Shown piece after piece: positions 11,751 through 24,109 of a DNA stretch of 64,000 nucleotides (the first letter of the stretch is position 1; each line of letters opens with the position of its first letter). Below the pieces are notes generated by a model. It searched no databases and had not been told where the DNA came from. It saw nothing but the letters and a program-made list of their open reading frames with translations. Source of the stretch: Plazaster borealis. Taxonomy: Eukaryota; Echinodermata; Asteroidea; Forcipulatida; Labidiasteridae. The position numbers and the translations under genes were made by a program. The DNA is taken from assembly GCA_021014325.1 (NCBI GenBank), contig CM037472.1, positions 13,067,063 to 13,131,062 of the forward strand. The letters are read 5' to 3'.

Positions 11751-12746
11751 GACCTATTTTGCACAACTCTTTTATGTTCCAAATAAATTATGGAAACCCT
11801 ACAGATTTGATATGATTCTCAGTCGGAATGTAAACAGTGGTAAAATGTTTGAGTTTCAAATTTTAAACGAAGGAAGTTAAAGCTAAAGTTCAATTTTCCA
11901 CAAATTTCTTGTCTTATGAAGGTTGAGAGACAAGTTTGTCAGAAATGCGTTGATGTTTATTATCCTGACATTGAGCTAAGTTCAAACATTTTAGATATTT
12001 GCAGTTTGGGCACATATTAAAGTTGATTTGTCAATCTTTGACGGGTTCTGGACCCAATTCCATGGCTTTGCTTGCCGCAGAATGCAGCACTTACAGCGTC
12101 CTGTGAACCCTGGGATTCTAGGGCCATAAGCGCATAATTCCGCGGTAAGCAGAGCCATGAAATTTGACCCAGATCTTATGCAGCAAAACTTTAGGCCTAG
12201 GGTTAAATTGTCAATTGTCATGTAAATACAGATTGTAAATACAAATGAATTGCTACTATTTTGTTAGGTGGTGGTAGGCATGTAAATAATAGTACACTGT
12301 TCATGTTAAATTCTATTGGGATTGGAGATAATTTTTTTATAAATAAAGAAACTAATTACTTTAGTTGTATTTGAACATACATTTAAAAATTATATCAAGT
12401 TTTAGATTCAAACATTGAATTTATTTTGCTAGTAAAAGAATAGTTTTACGTTTGCAAAGTTTTGTGTTCAAAAAACCCCAAATGATGCCTCAGTTTTAAA
12501 CTAGGATCCAATTGTGATATTATTGATGGAGATCTATGAAATACTTATTTCCTGCTTTTTAAACATTTAAAGGGAAAAATACAGCATTGGTTTTTGGTAG
12601 AGTAAATTCATACCCATCCTCTAGTTTTCATAATACAGTGTACAGTCAAACTGTGAAAACATTGTGAAAACAAAAAATTGTTTTTTAAATTTTGTCTGGG
12701 TTTTTGTGCTCGTTCAACCCCCTAAGCATTTCTACCAGAAAGCTTC

Positions 12747-12853
12747 CACAACTCATCATACTCCAACAGTTTACTTTTTGGAACAGTACACAACCCATCA
12801 TACTCCAACAGTTTATGTACTGGAACAGTACACAACCCATCATACTCCAACAG
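12747..12853. repeat. 42-bp tandem repeat, about 2.5 units
   Basis: Units start at 12747, 12789 and 12831 with CACAACYCATCATACTCC and continue into CAACAGTTTA...GGAACAGTA. The open frames across it arise from the repetition. Confidence 0.8.
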
Positions 12854-14369
12854 GTCCTGTGTTTCTGGACTGTGATTTAGTGGTACTTTTCACAGTACTA
12901 GACCATCCAAATTTTTACAAAACCATCTGTTTGATTTTGGCAGGCCTGAGGGTTTTAATCATATTTCAAGTGCTGTAATAAAAAATAAACATTAGTGATT
13001 CTGGGGTACTCAATTGTTGTTGCTTGACTTTAACTGTATATCTAATGAAAATATTTCTCTGAAGGATTGGTACATTGAGCGTTCAGATTGAAACTAATAA
13101 CCATTGTCCCCTGCTAATTACCACCCTGCTAATTCGTTAATACTATGACTTGAATGAAAACGTGGACATTGGTTACATGCACACAACCTCACTACAGGAA
13201 GGGCATCCTGTGCAATATACTGACGAAAGATCCTACTATTTGTAATTTACTAATGACATATTGTTTTGCATTCACTGTATGTAGATATGTAAATGAGTTG
13301 ACTTTCTTCAAACTTCATGAACATGAACTCCAGATCCAAACTGGTTTCAATATGTACTTATATTATGGACTATGACAATCGAACCAACGCGACAAAAAGT
13401 GCAAAAAGAAACTGTTCTGATCAATTTCATTGGATCCATCCACTTTTCCCACTTATGCACAATAGCAATAAAAATGTTTAAAAGAAAGAAAAAAAGAAAG
13501 ACAAAAATACTGGAAAGGCATATGGAAGAGTTTGTGTCTTTTAGTATCAAAAAGTAGGATAACTGACAATTTCTGGATAACTAGATATTATCCGAAAGCT
13601 TACTTGGTGAAATGTGGGAGCAAGCATCCATTATCCTAGTAAAGATTTGTTTGAAATATTTTCTGTGTTATAAATATTGAACAGTTTGAAGTTTAAAAAC
13701 ACCCTCTCACTTTTTTGTATGATTGCTCACGGCCATAAACTATTTGTAAGTATGCAAAGTTGAAAGGAGTTCAAGCTTTTCAACCTGTCCCAACCTCCCT
13801 GAAAAGTTACTTGAAAATATTTCTCAAGATCGAAAAGTAGATTTAACATTTTTGTTATTTCATTTTAAAAGAAATATATATGCAATTTGTTTGTAACCCA
13901 TACACTGATATCACACCAACTGATCATTCTGTAATTTTGGTAAGTTAATTTCCTAGCATAAATGCAAGTAATTGGAAACAAAGTTGTTGTTTGCTGTTTT
14001 TTTCTTAAAGCATTCTACGTAAATACAAGTTTTCTAATTCTACACAGTTAGTCCTGCTGTAGAGATGTACATAAGTAAGCAAGACCTGGAAATCTGCATG
14101 TACATTTGCTTTGCTAATAAATATTATAAAGTACACGATGTATTCTAGTGTGTTTCATAATCTAGTTGGCAAGACCTAGTAATTGAAAACCAAGGTTATA
14201 AACTGAGACTTGGAGGTTTTAGACCAAAAAGGAGAAGAAGAAAAACAGCTTGGGTTTGGTAGAATTAAAACCAACAAAACACTGGTAATAAGGCATTTAC
14301 GTTTAGGTGACCTAATCTAAGGGGGGGTGCTATTTGACTACAATGATGACTATATTATAGCAGCAAATT

Positions 14370-14375
14370 TTTATT
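14370..14375 (-). promoter_or_regulatory. Candidate DMAC2L polyadenylation signal
   Basis: TTTATT on the plus strand gives AATAAA on the minus strand, about 790 bases past the DMAC2L stop. The distance is long but possible; no closer canonical signal was found. Confidence 0.25.
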
Positions 14376-14858
14376 TTTCCATCACATTTTCTCATACCAA
14401 TAGAGTCGAAAATAGCAGATGAATTTTCAAAATGGAAAATGACAAAATCAGTAGCACGATTTCTGTTATGCACCACCTCAATAATGGACACAAAATGTCA
14501 AGGGTTGATTTCTCCCAACTCTGTGGATGTCACTGCCCGAGAATTGCAGAAAAACGGCACTCGCAGATAAACTGGAAGGTAAACATTTCAACATATTTTG
14601 ACAGGTACACAAGTACCAGTGCCTGCCATGGAAACAATGTACATCACCTGAGTGAAGATGCCCTTTCCTAGATGCTATGCAAATGTGTCTTTCACTCGGA
14701 CAACTACCCCATTAGCTATTGGCAGTATACAAAATGCAGACAAATTACAGTGTGCATGTGGAGGGCTTACTTGTTACCTCAATAATGCAATGCATGAAAT
14801 TCTTACATACACTGCATTCTATAGCATCTCAGCCCCAGCCCCCCCTAAAAAAAATCAC

Positions 14859-14916
14859 AAACAAACAAACAAACAAACAAATAATAATAACAATAATAAC
14901 AAAACAAAAATTATAG
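14859..14916. repeat. CAAA/AAT microsatellite
   Basis: CAAA units repeat from about 14859 to 14880, then AATAATAAC-type units. A long plus-strand open frame passes through this tract and is therefore not evidence of a gene. Confidence 0.85.
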
Positions 14917-15161
14917 ATATATGTTTCTTCAAGCACATCTTAACTATAACATGGTTTTTATCAGTGGAACATCAGATTACCAAAGCGACCCTGCCAGAAA
15001 TAGTCACTGGGAAAAAGCAGGCAGGGCAGAGATGGAAAAATAACATCCCTGCAAATGGCATTTACTTTGTTCACCGTATAGCACAAGACAGACGGGAAAA
15101 ATCTGTAGAGCCAGCATCCTTTGTGACATGGTGCAATATTAGATTAGATCAGAAACTACTC

Positions 15162-18100
15162 TCACCTGAAGGATTCCTTATCAATACCCAATTTCTTAAG
15201 ATCTTTGTTTCCCTCTAAGGAAAGGTACCTGATTTCACACTGAGGCAGAGCAGTCCCAAGGGTTTTCAGTATGCTGTCCATGTCTTTGATGCCAGGCAAG
15301 TCACACAGGAAGAGATACTTGAGGTTTCTGTCAAGAAAAGAACCAATCATCATCCCTGAATTATTATCATCCCTCAAAAGCAACTAGCACTGTGACCCGT
15401 AGGCCTGAAGATATACCCGTTAGAGATGATGTTGAATATGACCATATCAGTAAAAACTAGAACTGAATTTGTTACGAACAAATACTGGGGTTTCGGCTTT
15501 AAGAAGGCGAACCATTAAGAATTTAATAATGTCTTGGTGGCGTAATGTAGTTTGTTAATTACTCCCGATGATGCGATCGATTGTCCACCAGACGTGAAAG
15601 AGTTAACGAAAATGAAACCTATTGCTTTAGAGCACTTTTATGATGCAATTTCTATCACACAACTTTGACATTGTGATGGGCCAAAACCAACAACTATCCC
15701 TTTGACGCTTCCGTATTTAATAATAATTAACTTGACACCTGATGACGTCACAATGACGACAACTTGTTTTTCATAGTAAGATATTATAACCTACAATATG
15801 GTATAAGATTTGTCCCCATGCAATGCCTTTGAACAAAAACACGTTGACAGAAGGCGCTCTGAGGGGGTGGTGACGTAATGATTATTAGTAATTGAAAGCA
15901 TATGGGCAAAAAGGCCATTAAAAAATATAATAATAAATTAAAAACTAAAAAATGAAAAGTTACATGTGCCGTTAATGTGTTCAAATACTGCCTTCTGTAA
16001 TGCTTGTGTCCATGAGAATTGTTTTACACGAGTAGAAATAGGTGTCTATGGGGTTGTGGTGAACGAAAGATGCTAAATAATTGATAACCCTTTGGGCGCT
16101 GAGAAATCTGAGAATGATCAGCCAGTACATGCTGTATAGCACCCTCTTGTGTTTCCCTATTTCCACGCTCTATATCCTGCCATCGTTAGATAAATCATGA
16201 ATGGAAGGATCAAAGGTCAGTACGATATCGCGTTGCACACTGACGGGCTAGCTCTATACATGGCTGTGTGAGAGGACCGTATCGCGACATACCGTGTCTA
16301 CGCAAAATCACACACGGAGAAAAGGTACAATTCTCAAATATACGTTTATAAATCGGTAATATCGCCAAGAAATGAATGAAAAACACTCAAAACAACTGCT
16401 GCTGGATCTAAGTTAGAGCACAAGCTTTCATTTGATGTGTCGTTTGTGTGTTTTAAGACTGTAGTTCCTGAGATCGAACCATAACTTAGTTTCACGGGTT
16501 AATGCTATGGGAACTTTCGGATGGAAGTATAATAATAATAAAATTTAAAAAATCTTGACGAAAACAAAGGTGGTTTCGGCGGATAGCCGAAACCCCCAAT
16601 TATTATTATGAATTCCGGGTAATGAAACCAAGGATGCCTCATAAGTGAACTTAATCACAGTAGCTCGCAAGCCTGAGCAAACCTGTAAACAAGGGTGCTT
16701 GCTATGAGAAAAAGAAACACCAGGGTTAACTCCTACTCTTCCATGATACGTGCACTACCAATCCTAATATATGGGACCTAAGGCTTAATGTACCATCCGA
16801 AGGACAAAGCAATTATAATTAAGCATCTTGCTCAAGGACAAAAGTGCAACAACCAGGACTCTAACCCACACCCTGCTGATCAGAAACACTAGAGCAGAAC
16901 ATAACAACAAAAAGGATAGTTTCATACTTAACAGAAAACAAGGAATTGGCATAAATTTGATGGCAGATTATTCCAGGCAACAGGATTTCATAATCACTAA
17001 GATTCATCTTAAGATGAGTTGTCAATAGTGCTGTTGTTTTGTGACATCACACTTTGCTAGCAATTACGATTGAAACACAACTTAGGATCAATCTTAGCTC
17101 TTTGTGAAATCGAGCCCTAGGCCTGCAGGGGATAAAAATGTAACTTGCTTGCCTATTGATGGTTCTTGACAGAGCATTTATACATGTAGGTGTAAAAGAC
17201 TGCATCGTGGCTTGATTTTAACATTATGATGTCTACAGTTAGACCCAATACTAAAAAGGCCAAATTACAGGCCTATTTATTTTGGGCTAGAAAGGGTTAA
17301 CCAAGCAATAAGAAGTCCAATATATTCCATCAATTTCTGTTTGTCTCTGAAAAAGGAGGATTTAATCTTTGATTAAACTTACATCAGCTTGTGTAAGGAC
17401 ACCACTCCAGCATCTGTCACATCCCCACAGCTGCTCAACTGTAGTTCTTCTAAGGAGTCTTTGAGAATGTCAAGACGACCTAGGCAAGTATTCTTAAGGT
17501 AGGTGCAGTGATGTAACTTCAGCGATCTCAGATGGTTCAGACCAACTGTAATAGAAAATTATTTATAATAACAATGGGAAAGGTTTTGTAAGAGCAAATA
17601 TTTCAAATATTAAATCTTAGCTCCCGTTTTCCTCATCTTTGTTCAGCTCTGCCACTGATGAGTGATGATTTTGGGGACTGAGACGGGACCTCAAAAGTGT
17701 TAAGGCAATATTATTTTCAAAATCTACTTTTTAAATGTAGGCTAATGAAATGTAGGAATGTCAGTTTTTAGCACACAATTGACTCAAAATAATTTGAATC
17801 CTGAAAGACCACAACAACTCAAAACCCATCAGGTTAGCGATAATTTTATAGTCACCCATGGTATATCCTGACCATCAGATATGCCGCAGAGTAACTATTG
17901 TTAATAGTTCGACTGAACTTGACTACACTGAGTACTGTTTCTACAAGCCATGTCCTGTAGCAGGACAGAGGAATATTGACTTCTTCCAAGTCCTCTGATT
18001 TGGTTGTGGTTGTAGGAATGCTCCTATAATGTAGAGTTTAACCACTTCACGCCGCAGGGCGTCAATTCCCGCAACATTGTTCCCACTGACTTTTGGCGGA

Positions 18101-21100
18101 ACAACTTTGGAGCACCCTCTATTTGTTTGCAGTCAGTTGACCGGCTAACGTGTATATTCACCCGGACATTCCATTTTGTAGCATGCACAGGTGTGAACCT
18201 ACAGTGCTACGCTTTGTTTCTCCCACACGAAGAGGGACAGGGGGTACTGGAATTCATGCTCAAAATCTCCCTCTTTCCGAGGGTAATTGTTTATTCCCTG
18301 ATTCCAGACCTTTGTCCTTTTGGTATGCAAATAAGCATTACAAGAACAGACAGGATGCCACCATTGTTTATTATTGTATTCCGCTCAATGGGAGGCAAGT
18401 CCAAGTGTTCCAAGATTCCAGCATACCATGGCAGATTATCGGCCGTGGCTTACGGCTGAGGACTATTGTACTCATATTTTCTTGAAAGAGAACAACAAAT
18501 CCTGGTGCTTATTATGATAACCTTTGTTGTCTTTCCTTTGTCAAGTCAGGGCTTTATTGTGGCAATGATATTTTCAAAAGGAAATGATTACTCCAGAAAC
18601 TCTAAAAAGTTCCGAAAAGTAATATCGCAAAGAGGCACGGTAAATATTTTGTAATACCGACGTGAAGAGGTTAAAGACAGACTACTCATAAAAATAAATA
18701 CTCACTGAAGTAATCAAAACCAACATGCATGATGGACGAGTCAGTAGCATCGACCTCTTCAATGAAGTACTGCCCTGCAGGTCCTCTGGGCAAGTGGTTA
18801 TAGTCTGTACTCCATTTATTCATATTCTTGAACTTGACAACGGCCCCGCAGCGTACCAACCATTCTGCTGCTGCTTGATCTGGCCCAAGTTCTTTAATCC
18901 TTGAGTAATCCACCCTAAAGAAAGACAAAGAGTAATAGCAAAGAAAAGGTTTGATGGGTTTGATAGTTTGGCATTTAATACTTAAAACAATATTAATGTT
19001 TGTTTATAAGAGCAGGGATGCCACAAGTCTGTAAGACAACGGCTATTCTTGGTAAAACTTCAAGATTAAGTCACAGGTCGAGCTTCTTTCAGCTAAGAAC
19101 TAATATGACTTTAAAGAAATAACATAGAAGTTACATGTAGGAAATTTTAACTTGATCGACCTTCAGTAACAGTTTTTAAACACTGCCCTCGCTTGACCAA
19201 ATCAGTGCAATATTGAGATTTGCTACTTTAGTGCCAAGGCTATTGCTTCACCTCCGGTTTTAGCCTCTGTCAGCCTGTTTGAAGCTCTGTACCAAAAGTG
19301 CAGTTTAAAAATTGCTGATGCAGCCAATGTCAGAGCCGGAAGCCATGGTTTAAAAAAATGGGCTATGAAAGTGATGTTACCCTCAGTTTCCATACAATCA
19401 TCAAAATGTATTCCGAATATAGTGTGTTCAAAATATTAACTTACTTATTGAATACATAATTGAGCATTCCCCATAGATTCCTTACACTTGGTCTCCCAAA
19501 ATGTTGCGTTATTCTCCTAGTTGGAGTGCAGGCCAAACATCTTTTCTGTGATGAAATGGAACAATGTCAATGACTCTAAATCTCATGCAATGAAAAGTCC
19601 ACTGCCATTACTGGGCTAGCCCCAGGTGGCACAGTTTTAAAAACAAAACATGGACATGATAGAGTTGAGATGATTGTAGCCCTCCTCCCTCCCCAACGGG
19701 ACCAGCCTCTGGACTGTCAAGCCAGAAATAGGGTTACGGGATCCTAACCCCATAAATAACGCCGATACTCTGGACAATCATCGGAGAAAGTCCAGACAGC
19801 ACTACATGTATATGTGGGGCTCAACTAGACCTAGTTACATGGGCACTGTACTCCTTTTTAAACGACCGCAGATGTTTTGTTTTTTTAAATTAAGGAGTAC
19901 AGCGCCCCAGTAACTGGGTCTAGGTGACTGCTCTATATTCCTATGTTCCGAAAACCCTACTCTTTGTGATTTACCCACTAGGGTTAGGGTTAGGGTTTAG
20001 GTAGGGTAAGGGTTGGGGTTAGGATTAGGAAAATACCAATAGGGGTGTCGGAACATAGGGGTGTCGAATATAGGGGTATCAGAACATAGGGGGCGGAATA
20101 TAGGGTGTCAGAACATAGGGGTGTCGGAACATAGGGGTGTTGAAACATAGTAACCAGTGTCACGGTCTCAGCTATCCGGCGTGCTTAGCTATACGGGTGA
20201 CGTAGCCGGGCATTTCAATACGTTGTATAGTTGGGTCTCCCATATGCGTTAGTTTATGGATTGGCAACGAATGACCCTCTTCTGAACCTCTGTCGATCCC
20301 TGCATATGTCCCGCTGTTTAAACAATGAATGATACTCTTGCTCTTCTCTCAAAATTCAATTATCCGGTAAGGAATTGTTTCTAGCTGAATCAAAAATATA
20401 TTCAAGCTGTGGCCTAATGTCACGAAACAGAATAATCCTGTCTCCTGTGTCGTTAGTCTAAGACTAGATTTTAATATTGACTATATAAAGTAAGCTATTA
20501 AAAAAATGCCCCCAAGAAATCCTGCTGAAAAATAAATGCTTAACTCTTCATCCGGGAGGGAGGGGGAGGGGAGAGTTGCGATATTGCGATCCAATGCAAC
20601 ATTGATTCCATAAACTTAAATGGATTATTTGTACCTTTCAAAATGTTCTATATTTTTCGCATACTTTTTGCATGTCGTCTGCTTCTGCACAATTAATAAG
20701 ATTAGAAATGGAATATATAATGTAGAAAACTACTATTCTAACGTTACCACACCAGTCAGTACCAGTAGTGGCAGTGCATGATATTTGGTCACAGCATGGT
20801 CACAGCGTATTTTTTTGAAAAGCCCAGACTATATCAATGCCCGAGCCTCGACCAGACCCAGGAGTACAGCGCCCCAGGCTTTATAGAGAGCTAAGTACAT
20901 CATGTAATGTATGGACAGCCATGACACTGACAGGAGTAATTTTAGCAACGCAAACGAACTGTAAACTTAACAAAAATTTGCATTACTGCAATTAAAGTGA
21001 AGTCAAACAAGACATGTAAATGCTGGCAAGTATTGTATTAGTATCAATTGTATAAAATAGTGATATAAGTCTGCCATTTAGAAGATAACTATAGTGTTTA

Positions 21101-21148
21101 TCTTCTCTGACAACTCGACACGTTACTTACCAGAGTGGTGGCTGCCAT
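15162..21148 (-). CDS. DMAC2L: ATP synthase factor B / DMAC2-like (DMAC2L, ATP5S)
   Basis: Five coding exons on the minus strand: 21148-21131, 19545-19445, 18914-18706, 17545-17383 and 15327-15162. All junctions are GT-AG and the phases agree, giving 218 residues (the human protein is about 215). It begins MAATTL and continues with a basic, serine/threonine-bearing stretch that fits a mitochondrial targeting peptide. The family core follows: NLWGMLNYVFNK (28-40), VDYSRIKELGPDQAAAEWL (41-59), DYNHLPRGPAG, and VDATDSSIMHVGFDYF. A leucine-rich-repeat-like C-terminal half holds LSSCGDVTDAG and LKYLFLCDLPGIKD. Factor B is reported to bind the mitochondrial ATP synthase and support energy coupling. 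The first exon carries only six codons and was placed because its ATG context, donor (CTG|GTAAGT) and phase all fit. Introns contain several transposons. Confidence 0.92.
15482..16602. mobile_element. Possible inverted-repeat element in DMAC2L intron 4
   Basis: ACTGGGGTTTCGGCTTTAAG at 15484 faces AGCCGAAACCCCCAAT at 16585-16600. The right end also holds its own small hairpin (GGTTTCGGCGGATAGCCGAAACC-like, split by a few bases). The enclosed 1.1 kb has higher CpG than the flanks (GATATCGCG, GTATCGCGAC). The inverted ends are only about 15 bases, so chance pairing is not excluded. Confidence 0.35.
16738..16897 (-). mobile_element. tRNA-derived SINE fragment
   Basis: It carries the body and part of the head (CATCCGAAGGAC, CTTGCTCAAGGACA, CCTGCTGATCAGAAACACTA) of the SINE seen in full at 30345-30763. 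The tRNA-like head is cut off after the anticodon-side arm. Confidence 0.7.
16976..17117. repeat. Dispersed repeat, AAGATGAGTTGTCAATA family, copy 1
   Basis: Matches 28008-28505 and 28585-28730 in order: GATTCATCTTAAGATGAG, TTGTCAATA, GTGACATCACA, GATCAATCTTAG. The ends (CATCTTAAGATG-like and ATCTTAG..CTTTGTGAAA) are partly inverted relative to each other, so this is probably another small non-autonomous transposon. Confidence 0.6.
18038..18674. mobile_element. TTAA-flanked element, CCACTTCACG family, copy 1
   Basis: The element begins TTAACCACTTCACGCC and ends GACGTGAAGAGGTTAA, so both ends carry inverted copies beside TTAA. It is 637 bases with no intact gene. A relative at 31245-31700 shares GGACATTCCATT, TAGCATGCACAGGT and CCAGCATACCATGG. 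The right end lies 31 bases from the donor of DMAC2L exon 3, entirely within intron 3. TTAA-flanked CCYTT/CCACTT-type ends resemble the piggyBac superfamily. Confidence 0.75.
19820..19925. repeat. Small fold-back repeat
   Basis: AGACCTAGTTACATGGGCAC...ACTCCTTTTT pairs with AAGGAGTACAGCGCCCCAG and TAACTGGGTCTAG. A partial third copy (GACCCAGGAGTACAGCGCCC) lies near 20855. Likely a tiny inverted-repeat element. Confidence 0.55.
19979..20030 (+). repeat. Interstitial telomere-like tract
   Basis: TTAGGG-type hexamers: GGTTAGGGTTAGGGTTTAGG, then variant GTAGGG, TAAGGG, TTGGGG and TTAGGA units. TTAGGG is the telomere repeat of echinoderms and vertebrates. The tract is short and degenerate, within DMAC2L intron 1. 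Confidence 0.8.
20038..20150 (+). repeat. Minisatellite of about 15-bp units
   Basis: Seven or so units of the form ATAGGGGTGTCGGAAC with single-base and length variants (GTATCAGAAC, GGCGGAAT) follow directly on the telomere-like tract. The left flank of that tract carries the inverse word TATGTTCCGAAAACCC. Confidence 0.8.
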
Positions 21149-22223
21149 GATTTTGGAGTAAACCATTAATATTGCAGGTAACTATCATTGGAACTAAAAT
21201 ACACAAACTCTTATATAAATCTTAGAAAATTCATCAATCTGTTTTAAGAAAGGTATGTTAAATGTCATTATTGTAGTCAAGTATATTTAATATGGTGTGT
21301 TTTCACTATTATCGGATTATGATGTTAATTAGTTTTTGTTATTAAAACCATTTTGTTGAACACCCCTCCACCAATATGGAGCAGTCTTGAAGTTTACCAC
21401 AATAACAAAACAAGGTAAACAATGTACTTATGTTGTCTGTTGCAATCAGCTGCGACGCTAGGGGGGTGGGGGCTAAGGGGGGGGGGAATCCCCACTACTT
21501 CTGTGCTCCCCCAAAAAACATTTGGCCTCAATTTTTTCCCCCATGAACGAAATTGAATGTAATGAGGTTAAAATTCAATTTCGGTTATCAGGAAAATAAT
21601 TGCACCCACATTAATGTGATTCTGTTCGCGTTGCATGTAAACAATAAACCAGCTTTCATCCTAATCATTAAATAAAAATTAGCACAATCAAACAGCCGAA
21701 TACACTTGCCATTGGTCAGATCTGTATAGCTAAAGTTATTGAAAAGCATCGATGGGCCCAATGCACAGGTTGTTATTTGGAAAACTGATGAAATCAAGAC
21801 AATAAACACACTGTTGTTGTTTTTTCGGTAAATCTACAATTCAGTTTTTAATAAATTATTTCATGGAAATCTGTACAAGAATTAGTCCCCATGCTGATAA
21901 TATATTTAACAAATTTCATCTGTAACTACAGCGGTGTTCACATAATTCCTGGGGAAAAGAAATAAAGGTAAAAAACGTAAGTGTACATTTTTTCTCTCAA
22001 GAAATGTTAAAGTAAAAGGTACTGCCCTTCAGTGTTTTGTAAAATATTTATTCAGATGGAAGCATAAAAGAGACATTGAGAAAAAAAGTCCTAATTAATA
22101 TATAAAAATCTGTAATAAAGGGTAGTTTAATAAAGTTACAACTCCATTATGAGTAGATATATGTTGGTGTCGGTGATAAGAAAACCTTTCTACTGGCCCT
22201 GGTTTTTTTCTTGGTTTTTTAAA
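21149..22223. other. DMAC2L 5' flank and spacer
   Basis: This is the region upstream of the DMAC2L start. It is AT-rich with a G-run at 21463-21487, and no CpG-rich promoter island stands out. No gene is supported; the minus-strand open frame at 21809-21588 looks like chance. Confidence 0.35.
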
Positions 22224-22390
22224 GGTATTGTACACTTTTGGTAACAGCTCAAAATAAGTGTCCACATTTTGTGTGATTCAACATATGCATGAACAAGCAA
22301 ACCTGTGAAAGTTTGAGCTCAATTGGTCATCGAGATCACGAGAAAATAAAGAAAAGAGACCTTATGTGTTTTCTGTTTTTTCACAACACC
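22224..22390 (+). mobile_element. TTAA-type MITE fragment, AGGTATTG end
   Basis: Begins TTAAAGGTATTGTACACTTTTGG-like sequence and contains CAACATATGCATGAAC, CCTGTGAAAGTTTGAGCTCA and ATTGGTCATCGAGATCACG. This internal block is shared with both the AGGCACTG and AGGAACGTTACAG families. The right end is lost at an A-rich run. Confidence 0.65.
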
Positions 22391-22559
22391 AAACAAAAAA
22401 CATTAAAAAAAAAAAAAAAAAATTATAATAATCCTGTATCATTTCTTCAAGGACAATGCACATGATTGGGAAAAGAAAGAAAGAAAGATTGGTTTTAATC
22501 TGAAAGCTCACTGATTATAATTGTTCAAATCAGTAGGCCTACAAATCCTCCAGAGAAAT

Positions 22560-23136
22560 ATTTTCCATCACACCCCAGAACCGAGAGTAGAGGAGGTGGT
22601 GTTGCCATTTACGCCAGACACATTTAAATGCAACTGCTCTTGAAAATGTCATCGTTCCACACATCGTTGAAGCAATCTGGTAAAAAATTCGACCCCTACG
22701 CCTGCCCCGATCCATTGCTAACATCGTCATTGCATCTGTGTATTACCCCCCCCCCCCCCGATGCCCCTTCGCCCCAGTCCTCCTGGAACACATAAGCTCG
22801 GCAGTGGATAATATTCTTTCTCACCAGCCCGACACAGGAATTGCCTTCCTAGGGGACTTCAATCGACTTGAACTTGATGCAATACTTTCTACAACACTGG
22901 TGCAGGTGGTTGATCAACCGATGCGTGACGAGGCCATTTTGGATAAAATTATAACCAACCTATCAGCCCACTACAAACTAGTTGAGATTTTCCCCCCAGT
23001 CATGCCAGTTGGGCTCAGCGACCACAGGTGCGTCATGATCAAACCTAATGCTCCACCACCGTGCAACGACACCAGTCAAAAACATATGGTGAGACCAATG
23101 AGAGACAGTGATACACAAATAATAATAATAATTTAA
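22560..23136 (+). pseudogene. Broken LINE endonuclease domain
   Basis: A remnant of the apurinic-type endonuclease at the N-terminus of a non-LTR retrotransposon ORF2. In pieces it reads RGGGVAIYAR, then after stops IANIVIASVYYPPP, FLGDFNRLELDAI (the GDFN catalytic motif) and GLSDHRCV (the SDH motif). An in-frame TAA and a frame change before 22738 break the upstream part. A C-run at 22748-22760 has probably slipped. No reverse transcriptase follows; the fragment ends at an AAT tract. The copy is inactive. Confidence 0.8.
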
Positions 23137-23729
23137 CTAATAATTTGAAAGCCTGCCAAAAACATAATCTCTCTCATTGTTTTAAACTATTTTGGCCAAC
23201 TTCACTCACAAAATAAGTCTTTTAAGTTGTTCAAATGTCATACTAAAACTAAGAACAAATTGTCCAACTTTTTATGCCAGTTTATATTTTTAGAATCATT
23301 ATAAAGTATAAACCGAATCAGACTTGTTGGTTGTCCAAACATAATTCCTCTGCAACATGTCAATGATTTGCTCTTTTGATTTCTCCCGTTGTTAATAAGC
23401 CTTCTAGGTATATTGAGTAAACTCACACAGCTGATGTTCTTTCGGACAGAGATGATACATTAGTAAAACTGACGTACATTTCAAACTAATCAATTAATTA
23501 ACAACATTTAAAGGCACAACTGGTAAACAGTTGGCGCAACATAACTCACCCTAGAAAGTGTTTTATTAGTTTTTATCTGTTTGATTGTATGTTTTCAGGG
23601 AGGAGTCTGAAATTCTTGCTGGTTGAATATACACGAAAAACCTGCCATGGATTTGATAGGTGTTAAAATGTCAACTTGACCTCCCATCTAGTTATAAATA
23701 TTGCCAAGTGTGGCTCAACCAAAAAGATG
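23137..23729. other. Spacer, nothing recognised
   Basis: AT-rich sequence between the LINE remnant and the palindromic element. No gene or clear repeat is visible. Confidence 0.4.
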
Positions 23730-24109
23730 TTAAAGGGACACGTTGCCTTGGATCGGGCGAGTTGGTCTATCAAAAGCATTTGTAACCATTTGTTATAAAA
23801 TGCATATGGTTAGAAAGATGTTTTAAAAGTAGAATACAATGATCCACACAAATATGCCTCGAAATCGCGTGGTTTTCCTTTTACATCATGAACAAACACG
23901 GTCGGCGATTTTGTGTTGACTCCACAAAATGGCCGACCGTGTTAGTTCACAAAGTAAAAGGAAAACCACGCAATTTCGAGGCATATTTGTGTGGATCATT
24001 GTATTCTACTTTTATAACGTCTTTTTAACCATATGCATTTTATAACAAACGGTTACAAACGCTTTTTTGTTCACCAACTCGTCCGATCCAAAGCAACGTG
24101 TCACTTTAA
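23730..24109. mobile_element. TTAA-flanked palindromic MITE
   Basis: From TTAAAGGGACACGTTGCC to AACGTGTCACTTTAA the whole 380 bases is one near-perfect hairpin. The arms (about 180 bases each) share GATCCACACAAATATGCC and AAAACCACGC..TTTCGAGG. The tip is ACACGGTCGGC...GCCGACCGTGT with only a few unpaired bases. TTAA lies at both ends. If transcribed it would form long double-stranded RNA. Confidence 0.85.

Larger units (their letters stand above)
11751..14858. other. Spacer between YPEL5 and DMAC2L
   Basis: AT-rich DNA with no supported gene. It contains a 42-bp tandem repeat (12747-12853) and a candidate minus-strand polyadenylation signal at 14370-14375. Several short open frames are chance and show no domain-like content. 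Confidence 0.4.

Noticed and set aside
14652..15218. 188-codon plus-strand open frame
   Set aside because: It runs through a CAAA/AAT microsatellite and lies antisense to the last DMAC2L exon; no domain is visible.
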